From the NCBI RefSeq assembly GCF_030718205.1, contig NZ_JAUZQF010000022.1, forward strand, positions 148,972-212,971: 64,000 nt of DNA. Direction: 5' to 3'. The position numbers and the translations under genes were made by a program. The notes beneath the pieces were generated by a model. The model saw only the letters and a program-made list of their open reading frames with translations. It had not been told where the DNA came from and searched no databases. This DNA comes from Nonomuraea turcica. Its GTDB lineage: Bacteria; Actinomycetota; Actinomycetes; Streptosporangiales; Streptosporangiaceae. Shown in pieces: positions 37,092 through 46,328 of this stretch; the stretch's first letter is position 1, and the number at the start of each line of letters is the position of its first letter.

Positions 37092-39625
37092 TACAGCGGG
37101 CGGTCGCCGGCTCCGAAGCACGTGAACTCGTACACCCCGGTCTTGGCCGAGGCGTGCGCCAGTGCCGCGTCCGGCGGCTGCCCGGCCGCGACGAGCTCGT
37201 GGAACATGCTCATCACCGCCCGCGCCGCCTCGTCCTGCACCGGCACCATGCCCGCGATCACGCACGACGACCCCTTGGCCAGGAATGTCCCCGGCAGCCC
37301 CAGCGGAGCCCCCTCCATCGGCGTTCGTGACATGCCCGAATTGCAGGCGGAAAGCACCACGAGCTCCGGCGATCGCGTCACGTTCAGCAGGTCGTACGCC
37401 ATGAGCGACCCGTCCTCCAGCGTGATCCCGGACACCAGCGGACTACGGGCGTGGAACACCCCGTGCGCCGCCAGATGCAGCACATCCGCGACCGCCAGCG
37501 CGTTCAGCACCGGCTCGGTGCGCCCCGGCACCTCGCGCCCGCGCGGATGGCAGGCCAGCACGTGCGCCACCTCGGCCTGCGCGTGGGCCAGCGCCGGTCC
37601 GGCCGCCGCGGCCACGGCGGGAGGCCCGGCCCCGCGAGCGCCTTCCCGTGCCCGCACCCAGGAGGCCGCGCTGGCCGCCACGCTCACGGGGCGCCCGCGC
37701 AGGAACGGCAGCGCACCCCACGGAAGCGTGTGCAGTGCGCCCACCGGCACCACCACCAGCGGCGCGTCGCCCAGGTCGGCCGCCAGAGGCCGGAACACCA
37801 GCTGCTCGAGCTCCCCGGCCACGATCTGGAGATCCTTGTCGCGCCGCAGATCCGGCCGCTCTCGCGCCTCCGACCGCCTGCGGACGGCGTAACGCAGCCG
37901 GACGATCGCCTCCTCGACCGCCCGCACGGCCCCCAGCCGCCGCAGCACCACCCGCTCCCCGGCGATCATGACCGCCAGCAGCGAGTCCCCGTCCACCACG
38001 AACTCCACCAGAGTCCGCCGCCCCAGCTCGGCCCGCACCCGTTCGGGGTCCGCCAGCGCACAGGCATGGGCGGGCGCCGTGACGGCCCGCCATCGCTCGG
38101 CCCATTCGAACACGTCGCACGGCCCGCCGGCGCGTACCGCCAGCCCCAGCCCGAACGCCGCAAGCCGCTCCCCGGCCCTGGCGACGTGCGCCCGCAGCGA
38201 CGGGTCGGCGAACGTCTCCACCTGCACGCTCACCTCGACCAGCCCGTCGCGGACGGCCAGGAAGGCTCCGGGGATGTCCTCCTGCAGCGCCGCCTCCATC
38301 GCGAGCGCGTGCTGGCGTACGGGGACCGGGATCTGCGACGCCCGCGCCAGCTGCCTGGCCTGCGGCTCCGACGCGAGCGAGGTCAGCCGGGCGCCCGCGG
38401 GCGCCCACCGCTCGCCGCGCCCGGGGAGCTCGGCGTGCCGGGTGAGGCGGGCCAGCTGCGCGGAGGCCGTCGGATGATCATCGACGGAGAGTGCCGCCTC
38501 GGCCGCCACCAGGCGCAATGCCGCCGCACCCGCCAGGTGGGCGCCTCCGTCCTCCAGCTCGTCCGCGCCCGCGATCAGCTCGGCGACCAGTGCGGGCGTG
38601 ACGGGTTCGAGTGCCAGGCGCGAGCGCAGCACGACCTCCCTGGCCAGTGGCAGCCACGAGGTGCGGCCCTGCGCGGCCAGCTCGCCCGCCGCCTGCTCGG
38701 CCACCGCTCGCGCTCGGTGCGGGTCGCCGATCAGCAGCTCCACCTGGGCGAGCTTCAGCCGCGCCTCGGCCAGCGCCGCCCGGGCCCCGCAGGTCTCCAG
38801 ATCGGGCACGGCGAGGTCCAGCATGGCCCTGGCCTCGCCGGGCAGGTGGGCGGCCAGCAGGGCGCCGGCGAAGTCGGCCCGCATGGTGGCCAGCCGCTCG
38901 GGATAGCCGAAGAGGGTGTCCTCGGCCTCCCGGTAGTGGTGGAACGCCTCGGCGATGTCGCCCCGCCGTACCGCGAGGAACGGCAGGTTGGCGGCGGACA
39001 GGCGGGCCAGGTGACGCAGCCCGGCATGCTGGGAGATCTGCAGGCAGGCGGTGAGATCGCGCATGGCGGCATTCCAGTCGCCCCGGTAGGAGTGGACGAG
39101 GCCGCGGTTGAGCAGGCCGCCCGCCAGGAACCTGCGGTTGTCGAGGGTGCCGGGCGCGCCCGCCAGGGCTCGCAGCGCGCGGTCGCACGCGGCGACGGCC
39201 TCCTGTAGCCGGCCGAGGTGGGCCAGCGCAACGGCGCGCTGGGTATCGAGCTTGGCACGGTCGAGCGGGGACAGGTAGGCCCACGCCAGAGCGGCCACGC
39301 GCAGGGCCTGGACAGGATGACCGCGCTCGGTGCGCACGGTGACGAGGGACAGCCGGGCCTGCGCCACCCGCTCCCGCGAGGCTCCCGGGGTGGCGATGGC
39401 CTGCCGGAGGTGCCGCTCGGCGCCCTCGAGATCGCCCAGCTCGCGGGCGGCCAGCGCCATCGCCCTGAGCGCGATCGCCGCGGCGTCGGAAGATCCGGTA
39501 CGGCGGGCCGCCGCGAGCACGACGCGGCCCGCGTGCATGGCGTGACCGGGATCGACCAGTGAACGCAGCATGGCGGCCTCGGCCGCCGCGACGAGCGGGT
39601 CGAGTTCCTCCGAGGTGTCCCTCAT
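37031..39625 (-). CDS. TPR-CHAT protease (caspase-like)
   Basis: The 864-residue protein has an N-terminal and central region of TPR-like helix pairs (about residues 5-560) and a C-terminal CHAT domain (about 570-850). The catalytic dyad is intact: LAAHGVFHARSPL supplies His near 721 and VVLSACNSG supplies Cys near 761; the family end CFGAGDRPLY is present. CHAT proteases are caspase-fold peptidases, and the TPR part normally senses a partner. It starts 47 bp after the 151-residue gene and closes an operon with a sigma factor and a subtilase. A cleavage target among the neighbours is an inference. The overlap with the sulfurtransferase 3' end is antisense. Confidence 0.87.
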   Translation of the reverse strand: MRDTSEELDPLVAAAEAAMLRSLVDPGHAMHAGRVVLAAARRTGSSDAAAIALRAMALAARELGDLEGAERHLRQAIATPGASRERVAQARLSLVTVRTERGHPVQALRVAALAWAYLSPLDRAKLDTQRAVALAHLGRLQEAVAACDRALRALAGAPGTLDNRRFLAGGLLNRGLVHSYRGDWNAAMRDLTACLQISQHAGLRHLARLSAANLPFLAVRRGDIAEAFHHYREAEDTLFGYPERLATMRADFAGALLAAHLPGEARAMLDLAVPDLETCGARAALAEARLKLAQVELLIGDPHRARAVAEQAAGELAAQGRTSWLPLAREVVLRSRLALEPVTPALVAELIAGADELEDGGAHLAGAAALRLVAAEAALSVDDHPTASAQLARLTRHAELPGRGERWAPAGARLTSLASEPQARQLARASQIPVPVRQHALAMEAALQEDIPGAFLAVRDGLVEVSVQVETFADPSLRAHVARAGERLAAFGLGLAVRAGGPCDVFEWAERWRAVTAPAHACALADPERVRAELGRRTLVEFVVDGDSLLAVMIAGERVVLRRLGAVRAVEEAIVRLRYAVRRRSEARERPDLRRDKDLQIVAGELEQLVFRPLAADLGDAPLVVVPVGALHTLPWGALPFLRGRPVSVAASAASWVRAREGARGAGPPAVAAAAGPALAHAQAEVAHVLACHPRGREVPGRTEPVLNALAVADVLHLAAHGVFHARSPLVSGITLEDGSLMAYDLLNVTRSPELVVLSACNSGMSRTPMEGAPLGLPGTFLAKGSSCVIAGMVPVQDEAARAVMSMFHELVAAGQPPDAALAHASAKTGVYEFTCFGAGDRPLYQPVATGLEGSATQLDQEPT

Positions 39626-39672
39626 GGGCGGGCCTTGATCGAAACGGCCGGGAGTCCCGGTCACGGGGGCGG

Positions 39673-40128
39673 TCAGGGCCTGATGCGCACCCACATGGTC
39701 TGCACGGGCACGTGGCCGGGCCGGTGGCACACCACGCTGACCCAGCCGGGAGGCAGGCCGGTGGCGGCGAACTGGCCGTTGTGGGTGATGCGCGTGGTCA
39801 GCGTGAGATGCGGGGTCTTCACATCGACGAGGGTGCCCTCGCCCGGGTGGGGGACGACCTGCCCGGCGACGTCGATGAGCCCGTCGCCCACCGTCATCTC
39901 CAGATCGAAGGTGAGACCGCCCGTGACGAAGCGCATCACGTGCGAGCCGTCGTCGTCGCGTGTGCCCGAGCTCCTGCGGACCCCTGCGCACTCGACGGGG
40001 CCGGCGGTCCGCGCCCGGGGAACCCGGAGCCCGTAGACGTCCCGCGCGGCGGCCGACACATGGCTCGGGATGGGGTCGTTGCCGGCGGCGAGCCGGAGTG
40101 CGGCCAGAAAGTATTCGTCGTTGATCAT
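39673..40128 (-). CDS. 151-residue protein of the sigma/CHAT operon (helical N-terminus, beta-rich C-terminus)
   Basis: The protein begins with amphipathic helices (FLAALRLAAGNDPIPSHVSA) of a kind seen in small proteins next to actinobacterial ECF-like sigma genes. The C-terminal ~90 residues are beta-rich and end in GQFAATGLPPGWVSV, like a carboxypeptidase-regulatory or transthyretin-type sandwich. There is no signal peptide or membrane segment. The ATG at 40128 overlaps the sigma gene stop (ATGA), so the two are translated together. It could be an anti-sigma or adaptor protein and a substrate of the CHAT protease, which is a proposal only. Confidence 0.65.
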   Translation of the reverse strand: MINDEYFLAALRLAAGNDPIPSHVSAAARDVYGLRVPRARTAGPVECAGVRRSSGTRDDDGSHVMRFVTGGLTFDLEMTVGDGLIDVAGQVVPHPGEGTLVDVKTPHLTLTTRITHNGQFAATGLPPGWVSVVCHRPGHVPVQTMWVRIRP

Positions 40129-40655
40129 CGCGCCGTCTCCTGTGCCGAGATCAAAGTGCGCAGTCTCTCCAGGCAGCGGGCCCTGGTCGGGCCGACGCTG
40201 CCCATGGGCAGTCCGAGCCGCATCGCCGTCTGCCGGGTCCCGAGATCGATCGCGACCAGCTGGAGCAGCGTGCGGCAGGGCTCGTGCAGGGCGGAGACCG
40301 ACTTCCAGAGCAGCTGCCTGCCGTCCGTCTCCAGAACGGCGGTGGCCGGGTCGGGGTCTTCGACGACTGCGGGGGAGAGGACCCGCGGGCGGTCCTTGCG
40401 CAAGAGCAGCAGCGCCTCGCGGCGCACGGTGGTCGCGAGCCACCCGCCCACCCCCGCCGGGTCCTTGATGCCGTCCAGGTGCTGGAGCAGACGCAGCCAG
40501 GAGCCCTGGACCGCGTCCGCCGCATCGGCCGGGCTCAGGCCGCACGCGCGGGCCACGGCCCACATGAGCGGCCCGAACCTGGACTCGAGCTCCTCCCACG
40601 CCGACCGGTCGCCCTCGGCCGCGGCGTGGACGAGCTCCGCCGGATCGCGCTGCAC
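40125..40655 (-). CDS. ECF-like sigma-70 family RNA polymerase sigma factor
   Basis: The 176-residue protein has sigma region 2 (AWEELESRFGPLMWAVARAC, then ADAADAVQGSWLRLLQHLD) and region 4 (LLQLVAIDLGTRQTAMRLGL, then SVGPTRARCLERLRTL). The spacing and missing region 3 fit ECF-type sigma factors. GAGAGGAGG four bases from the GTG at 40655 sets the start over an upstream ATG at 40688 and GTG at 40697. It sits 72 bp after the subtilase gene and overlaps the 151-residue gene. No classical transmembrane anti-sigma factor is next to it. Confidence 0.88.
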   Translation of the reverse strand: MQRDPAELVHAAAEGDRSAWEELESRFGPLMWAVARACGLSPADAADAVQGSWLRLLQHLDGIKDPAGVGGWLATTVRREALLLLRKDRPRVLSPAVVEDPDPATAVLETDGRQLLWKSVSALHEPCRTLLQLVAIDLGTRQTAMRLGLPMGSVGPTRARCLERLRTLISAQETAR

Positions 40656-40727
40656 GCGGCCTCCTCTCACCCGGCACGGAGAGGCGATGATGCCCATCCG
40701 TGATCGACTGGGAACTGAGCGTAAACT

Positions 40728-41741
40728 CTACAGACTCGACGGGATGAGCACTCCCAGATCCGGAATTTGCCGGGTGCCCTCGCCGTCGAGAAGCCGGCGG
40801 ACGACCTCCTTCGCCGGTTCGTTCCTGGCCGCGTCCGCGATGGTCCCCGCCACCAGGGCGGTGGCGAACGACGTGCCGCTCCACGCCGCGAAGCCACCGA
40901 AGTCCTCCGTGTCGAGATAGCTGCTGGTCAGCCAGTCGCCCCGGGCGCAGGCGTCCACCCATGTGCCGTAACCGGAGTAGGGGGCCCGGCCGGCCTGCGC
41001 GGCGTCCAGCGCCGCCACGCCGACCACGCTGGGCAGTGCACCCGGCCAGAACGGCCGATCGGAGGCGGTGTTGCCGGCGCAGGCCACCGTCACGGTGTCG
41101 GTCAGCCCGGCGATGGCGTCGGCCAGCAGCGGCGGCGTGCGGTCGTCGAAGGTGTGGCCGCCGAAGGACAGGTTGAGCACCTGAGGGGGGCGCTCCCGCA
41201 GGCGGTGGAGCGCGCGCACGATGGACGCCTCATCGCCGATGCCGTCGCCGTCCAGCACCCGCCCCACCCGCAGGGCCGCGCCGGGCGCGCTGCGCGTCAG
41301 CAGGCCGGCGAGGAACGTCCCGTGCCCGGCCTGCTGACCCTCGGACGCGTCGGCCTCGTCCGGGCCGACCTGGCCGTACCAGTCGGTGCCCGACCACCAC
41401 GGGTGCTTGGCGATGCCGGTGTCGAGCAGGCCCACCGTCACCTCCGACCGGGTCCTGCCCGGTTTGTACGAGATGGGCGGGGCGGGGAACGGCCTGGACG
41501 CCGGACCGCCGAAGAACAGCGGCTGGCCGCGGAGGACATGGTTCGGCGACGCTCTGAGCCCCTGCCCGCGCAGCTCGGCCGTGAGCTCGCAGGGATCGAC
41601 GCCGGGCGCCAGGTGGACGACGCAGACCCCGTCCGCCTCGGAGACGGCCTGGGTCCAGCGGGCCGTCGCGGACAGGGCACTGCGGTCGATGAGCAGCTGA
41701 CCTGGCCGGATGAAGGCCTCGCCGACAGATTGCATTTCCAT
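40728..41741 (-). CDS. intracellular S8 (subtilisin-like) serine peptidase
   Basis: The 337-residue protein carries the complete subtilase triad: Asp107 in LLDTGI, His140 in GHGTFLAG and Ser291 in SGTSFATA, with the oxyanion Asn224 in CAGNTASD. There is no signal peptide, so it should act in the cytoplasm. The N-terminal ~95 residues are not a recognisable I9 propeptide and could bind a partner. It is the first gene of the operon with the sigma factor and CHAT genes. ATG at 41741 or at 41735 may be the start. It diverges from the DUF3145 gene across a 164-bp gap. Confidence 0.88.
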   Translation of the reverse strand: MEMQSVGEAFIRPGQLLIDRSALSATARWTQAVSEADGVCVVHLAPGVDPCELTAELRGQGLRASPNHVLRGQPLFFGGPASRPFPAPPISYKPGRTRSEVTVGLLDTGIAKHPWWSGTDWYGQVGPDEADASEGQQAGHGTFLAGLLTRSAPGAALRVGRVLDGDGIGDEASIVRALHRLRERPPQVLNLSFGGHTFDDRTPPLLADAIAGLTDTVTVACAGNTASDRPFWPGALPSVVGVAALDAAQAGRAPYSGYGTWVDACARGDWLTSSYLDTEDFGGFAAWSGTSFATALVAGTIADAARNEPAKEVVRRLLDGEGTRQIPDLGVLIPSSL

Positions 41742-41905
41742 GGCCGGGTATGTATCCCGCCTGTATCAGGTGTCACGCACCAACTTGGTATGGCCCCCCT
41801 CTGGTGTCGAGTAGCGACCGACGGTAGTCTCTCCCTAGTCACTTGTGATCATCCCGGGACGAGGCCGTTGGGGAAGGCGCACCTCGTACCGAAACGGGAG
41901 GTCCG

Positions 41906-42400
41906 GTGTCTGCTCGTGGCGTCCTTTACGTCCACTCGGCTCAGCCCGCGCTGTGCCCTCACATCGAATGGGCAGTCGCGGGTGTCCTTGGCGTGCCCGT
42001 AGATCTGACGTGGACTCCGCAACCCGCCGCGCCCAATGTCGTGCGGGCGCAGGCGGAGTGGGAGGGCCGTCCCGGCATCGCGGCGGCCATCGCCTCCTCG
42101 CTGATGGGCTGGCAGCGCCTCAGGTTCGAGATCACGGAGGACGCCTCACCCGGGGTGGACGGCTCCCGGCATGCCTATACGCCGACGCTCGGCGCCTTCA
42201 CCGCGGTCATCGGCGTCTCCGGCGACATCATGATCCCCGAGGACCGGCTCCGCGCGGCCATGATGATGGCGGGCCAGGGGCGGTGCGTGCTGGAGGAGGA
42301 GATCGACAAGATGCTCGGGCGCCCGTGGGACGAGGAGCTGGAGCCGTTCAGGTACGCCGGCGACGGCGCCCCGGTCCGCTGGCTGCACGCGGCCGTCTGA
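41906..42400 (+). CDS. DUF3145 family protein
   Basis: The 164-residue protein is the DUF3145 family found next to actinobacterial fab clusters. It begins SARGVLYVHSAQPALCPHIEW and continues PVRWLHAAV at the end. The role is unknown. GGGAGG before the GTG at 41906 sets the start. In Streptomyces the gene lies just beyond fabF, so its place here, with a CHAT operon facing it, suggests the CHAT operon was inserted or the order was rearranged. Confidence 0.85.
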   Translation: MSARGVLYVHSAQPALCPHIEWAVAGVLGVPVDLTWTPQPAAPNVVRAQAEWEGRPGIAAAIASSLMGWQRLRFEITEDASPGVDGSRHAYTPTLGAFTAVIGVSGDIMIPEDRLRAAMMMAGQGRCVLEEEIDKMLGRPWDEELEPFRYAGDGAPVRWLHAAV

Positions 42401-42412
42401 CCCGGTCCCGTG

Positions 42413-42617
42413 CCGACGGGCCCTCGTTGGTTACGCGGTGCTGCCGCCCTCGGACCCTGCTCGTTGCCCGTGTCTATGGTCGCACTCCCGACGGGCCCTC
42501 GTTGGTTACGCGGTGCTGCCGCCCGCGGACCCTGCTCGTTGCCCGTGTCTATGGTCGCACTCCCGACGGGCCCTCGTTGGTTACGCGGTGCTGCCGCCCG
42601 CGGACCCTGCTCGTTGC
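42413..42617. repeat. 75-bp tandem repeat array (2.7 copies)
   Basis: A 75-bp unit beginning CCGACGGGCCCTCGTTGGTT repeats at 42413, 42488 and 42563; the third copy stops after 55 bp. The copies differ by a single base at one site (CCTCGG against CCGCGG). All frames are fairly open because 75 is a multiple of three, but there is no ribosome site, so I treat it as noncoding. It fills the gap after the DUF3145 stop. The short tail to 42711 shows nothing else. Confidence 0.9.
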
Positions 42618-42711
42618 TCCGTAGGAAAGCATTAAGGATTCCGTAACGGGGTGTTGCGAGGCTGAAGGCGCAGGTAAGAAAGCACCCTCACCTCGAGAGA
42701 AGGATCGACAG

Positions 42712-43320
42712 ATGGCCAGCAAGCTCGTGGTCGGAACGTTCGTGACGCTGGACGGGATCATGCAGGCTCCCGGCGGGCCCGGAGAGGACCCGTCCAACGG
42801 TTTCCCGCACGAAGGCTGGTTGCCCCCGCACCTGGACGAGGGGTTCGGCCGCATCATGGGTCCCCTGCTGGACCGCGCGGACGCCATGCTCCTGGGCCGC
42901 AAGTCGTACGACATCCTCGCCTCGCACTGGCCCAGCGTGCCGGACGAGGAGGGCGGCGCCCAGATCAACAACATGCGAAAGTACGTCACCACGCGGTCGC
43001 CGATGACGGCCGAGTGGCGCAACACCGAGGTCCTGGTGGGAGAGGCCGCCCAGACGGTCGCCGAGCTCAAGCAGCGCACCGACGGCGTGATCCTCGTCCA
43101 GGGCAGCAGCGACCTGCTCCGGACGCTGCAGCAGGCCGAGCTGGTCGACGAGTACCACCTGCTGGTCTTCCCCGTCGTCCTCGGCCAAGGAAAGCGGCTC
43201 TTCGCCGAAGGCGCCATGCCGGCCGGCCTGAAGCTCACCGGGTCGTCTGCCACCGACGCCGGCGTCGTGTACGTCACGTACGAGTGGGCGGGCAAGCCCG
43301 CGTACGGGTCCGTCGCCTGA
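42712..43320 (+). CDS. dihydrofolate reductase-like (RibD C-terminal) family protein
   Basis: The 202-residue protein belongs to the RibD C-terminal/dihydrofolate reductase-like superfamily. The N-terminal strand reads LVVGTFVTLDGIMQAPGGPGEDP, followed by LLGRKSYDILASHWP near residue 65 and the NADPH-loop region VQGSSDLLRTLQQAELVDEY near 130. Such stand-alone proteins are probable reductases with unknown substrates. AGAAGGA precedes the ATG at 42712. It is convergent with the fab operon; the accD6-like remnant lies just past its stop. Confidence 0.87.
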   Translation: MASKLVVGTFVTLDGIMQAPGGPGEDPSNGFPHEGWLPPHLDEGFGRIMGPLLDRADAMLLGRKSYDILASHWPSVPDEEGGAQINNMRKYVTTRSPMTAEWRNTEVLVGEAAQTVAELKQRTDGVILVQGSSDLLRTLQQAELVDEYHLLVFPVVLGQGKRLFAEGAMPAGLKLTGSSATDAGVVYVTYEWAGKPAYGSVA

Positions 43321-43321
43321 G

Positions 43322-43775
43322 GCCTGACAACCAAAGGCACGACAACCAAAGGCACGCCGAATGCGTCACACATACGTACGAAGCGGGCGGCTTTCTCGGC
43401 GGACGTGGCGTCGAGGCAGCCGCCGAGCCGCATCGGTTTGCCGGCGATCACACCGACCGTCCGGCCGCCGAGGCGGCTCAGCGGCGTGGCGAACTGGCGC
43501 GCCTCGACGGCGGCGTGCAGCGCCTTGACGTCGGCGTGCGGCGACTCGACGCCTTCGGCGAGTCGCGCACCGCCGGAGTGCCGGATCCTGATGGCCGGCA
43601 CCCGTTCACGGACGACCACGTCATACACGTGGACGCTGTGCTCGCAACCCTCACTGCCCGCCGCCTTGGACGATGGCTGGCGCGCCTTCGAGGCGGCCCA
43701 TCGCGGCCAGGCGGACGGCAGGATCGCGGGGATCGGTCGGCTCCTGATCGGAGCCGGGCGTCACCCCCGGTTGCC
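43322..43775 (-). pseudogene. collapsed accD6-like acyl-CoA carboxylase beta subunit remnant
   Basis: Three pieces of a carboxyltransferase beta subunit lie in their native order and strand directly downstream of fabF. They match N-terminal DPRDPAVRL (near 43720), the motif region IRHSGGARLAEGV (near 43570), and the C-terminal-half GGRTVGVIAGKPMRLGGCLD then SAEKAARFVRMCDAFG (43340-43470). Frames do not join into one enzyme: the first piece runs into a stop, and most of the catalytic and C-terminal parts are missing. A 15-bp tandem duplication (43327-43341, 43342-43356) sits at the 3' end. M. tuberculosis has accD6 in the matching place after its ketosynthase genes. Confidence 0.7.
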
Positions 43776-43787
43776 GAGCACGTTCAT

Positions 43788-45020
<1,233 letters not shown>

Positions 45021-45055
45021 GTTTCGCGCTCCTTGCTAGTCAGAAAGGGTGATCT

Positions 45056-45295
45056 CTAGGCCTGGATGAAGGTGAGAACGTCCTTGACCGTCTTCAGGTT
45101 CTTGAGCTGGTCGTCGGGAATCTCGACGCCGAACTCGTCCTGGGCGGCCACGGCGATCTCGACCATGGACAGGGAGTCGATGTCGAGGTCGTCCACGAAG
45201 CTCTTCTCGGGCGTCACGTCGGAGGCCGGAATGCCGGTGATCTCGTTGATGATCTTGCCGAGGCCTTCGAGGATCTCCTGCTCGCTGGCTGCCAT
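45056..45295 (-). CDS. acpP: acyl carrier protein
   Basis: The 79-residue protein carries the growing acyl chain on phosphopantetheine. The attachment Ser41 lies in the DLDIDSLSMVE motif. AGGAG about ten bases upstream sets the ATG at 45295; an earlier GTG at 45346 gives an unrelated N-terminal extension. It sits between fabH (76 bp upstream) and fabF in the usual actinobacterial order. Confidence 0.96.
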   Translation of the reverse strand: MAASEQEILEGLGKIINEITGIPASDVTPEKSFVDDLDIDSLSMVEIAVAAQDEFGVEIPDDQLKNLKTVKDVLTFIQA

Positions 45296-45371
45296 GTTAT
45301 TGGTTCTCCTTTGGTTTCCTGGGTTCTGTGCGGCCGCGCCGCACAAGCCTGTGAGTGGTACGGGCGAGATC

Positions 45372-46328
45372 CTACGGAATCTCGATCACTTGGCCCGCGT
45401 AGGTGAGCCCCGCGCCGAAACCGAGCATGAGCGCGAGGCCGCCCGAGCGGACCTCGCCGCGCTCCAGCATGCGCGACAGCGCGAGCGGGATGGACGCGGC
45501 GGAGGTGTTGCCGGCGGTGACGATGTCACGCGCCACGACGGCCTTGTCGGCGCCCAGCTTGCGGGCGATGGCCTCGATGATGCGCAGGTTGGCCTGGTGG
45601 GGGATGAACGCCGCCAACTCGGCCGGGTCCACCCCCGCTCGGGAGCAGGCTTCCAGTGCCACCGGATAGAGCGCGGTGGTGGCCCAGCGGAAGACGGTCT
45701 GCCCCTCCTGGTGCAGGAACGTCGTGCGGTCGTCGATGCGGATGGCCTCGGCCTTGTCGCCGGCGCTGCCCCAGACGACGGGCCCGATGCCGGGTGTGTC
45801 GGAGGGGCCCACCACCGCGGCTCCGGCGCCGTCGGCGAAGATCACGGCGGTGGCCCGGTCGGTCCAGTCGACCCACTGCGACAACTTCTCCGCGCCGATG
45901 ACCAGCACGTGCTTGGCCGAGCCCGCGCGTACGGCGGCGTCGGCGGTGCCGAGCGCGTAGCAGAAGCCGGCGCAGGCGGCGTTGACGTCGAACGCGCCCG
46001 GCGCCTTGATGCCGAGGCGGTGTGCCACGATGGCGGAGGCGTTGGGGATCTGCGACTCGAGCGTGCAGGTGGCGACGATGACCAGGTCGATGTCCTCGGG
46101 CGACAGGCCGCTCGCGGCCAGCGCCTTGCCACCGGCCATGGTGGCCATGTCCTCGAGCGACTCGCTGTCGGGAGCGACCCTACGCTCTTTGATGCCGACG
46201 CGCGACTGGATCCACTCGTCGTTGGTGTCCATGGTCTTGGCCAGGTCGTCGTTGGTGACGACGTTGGCCGGCTGGTAGTGGCCGAGCGCCAGCACCCTGC
46301 CGCCGGGGGCGATGTCGGGGATCCTCAT
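45372..46328 (-). CDS. fabH: beta-ketoacyl-ACP synthase III
   Basis: The 318-residue enzyme starts chains by condensing an acyl-CoA with malonyl-ACP. The Cys-His-Asn triad is complete: Cys119 in NAACAGFCY, His244 in IPHQANLRI and Asn274 in AGNTSAAS. Its length is normal. The ATG at 46328 overlaps the fabD stop (ATGA), so translation is coupled. In branched-chain-using actinomycetes FabH selects iso/anteiso primers; that property is not visible here. Confidence 0.96.
   Translation of the reverse strand: MRIPDIAPGGRVLALGHYQPANVVTNDDLAKTMDTNDEWIQSRVGIKERRVAPDSESLEDMATMAGGKALAASGLSPEDIDLVIVATCTLESQIPNASAIVAHRLGIKAPGAFDVNAACAGFCYALGTADAAVRAGSAKHVLVIGAEKLSQWVDWTDRATAVIFADGAGAAVVGPSDTPGIGPVVWGSAGDKAEAIRIDDRTTFLHQEGQTVFRWATTALYPVALEACSRAGVDPAELAAFIPHQANLRIIEAIARKLGADKAVVARDIVTAGNTSAASIPLALSRMLERGEVRSGGLALMLGFGAGLTYAGQVIEIP

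Noticed and set aside
42410..42646. Repetitive small protein encoded by the 75-bp array
   Set aside because: The frame is open only because the unit is a multiple of three; no ribosome site, and other frames are equally open.
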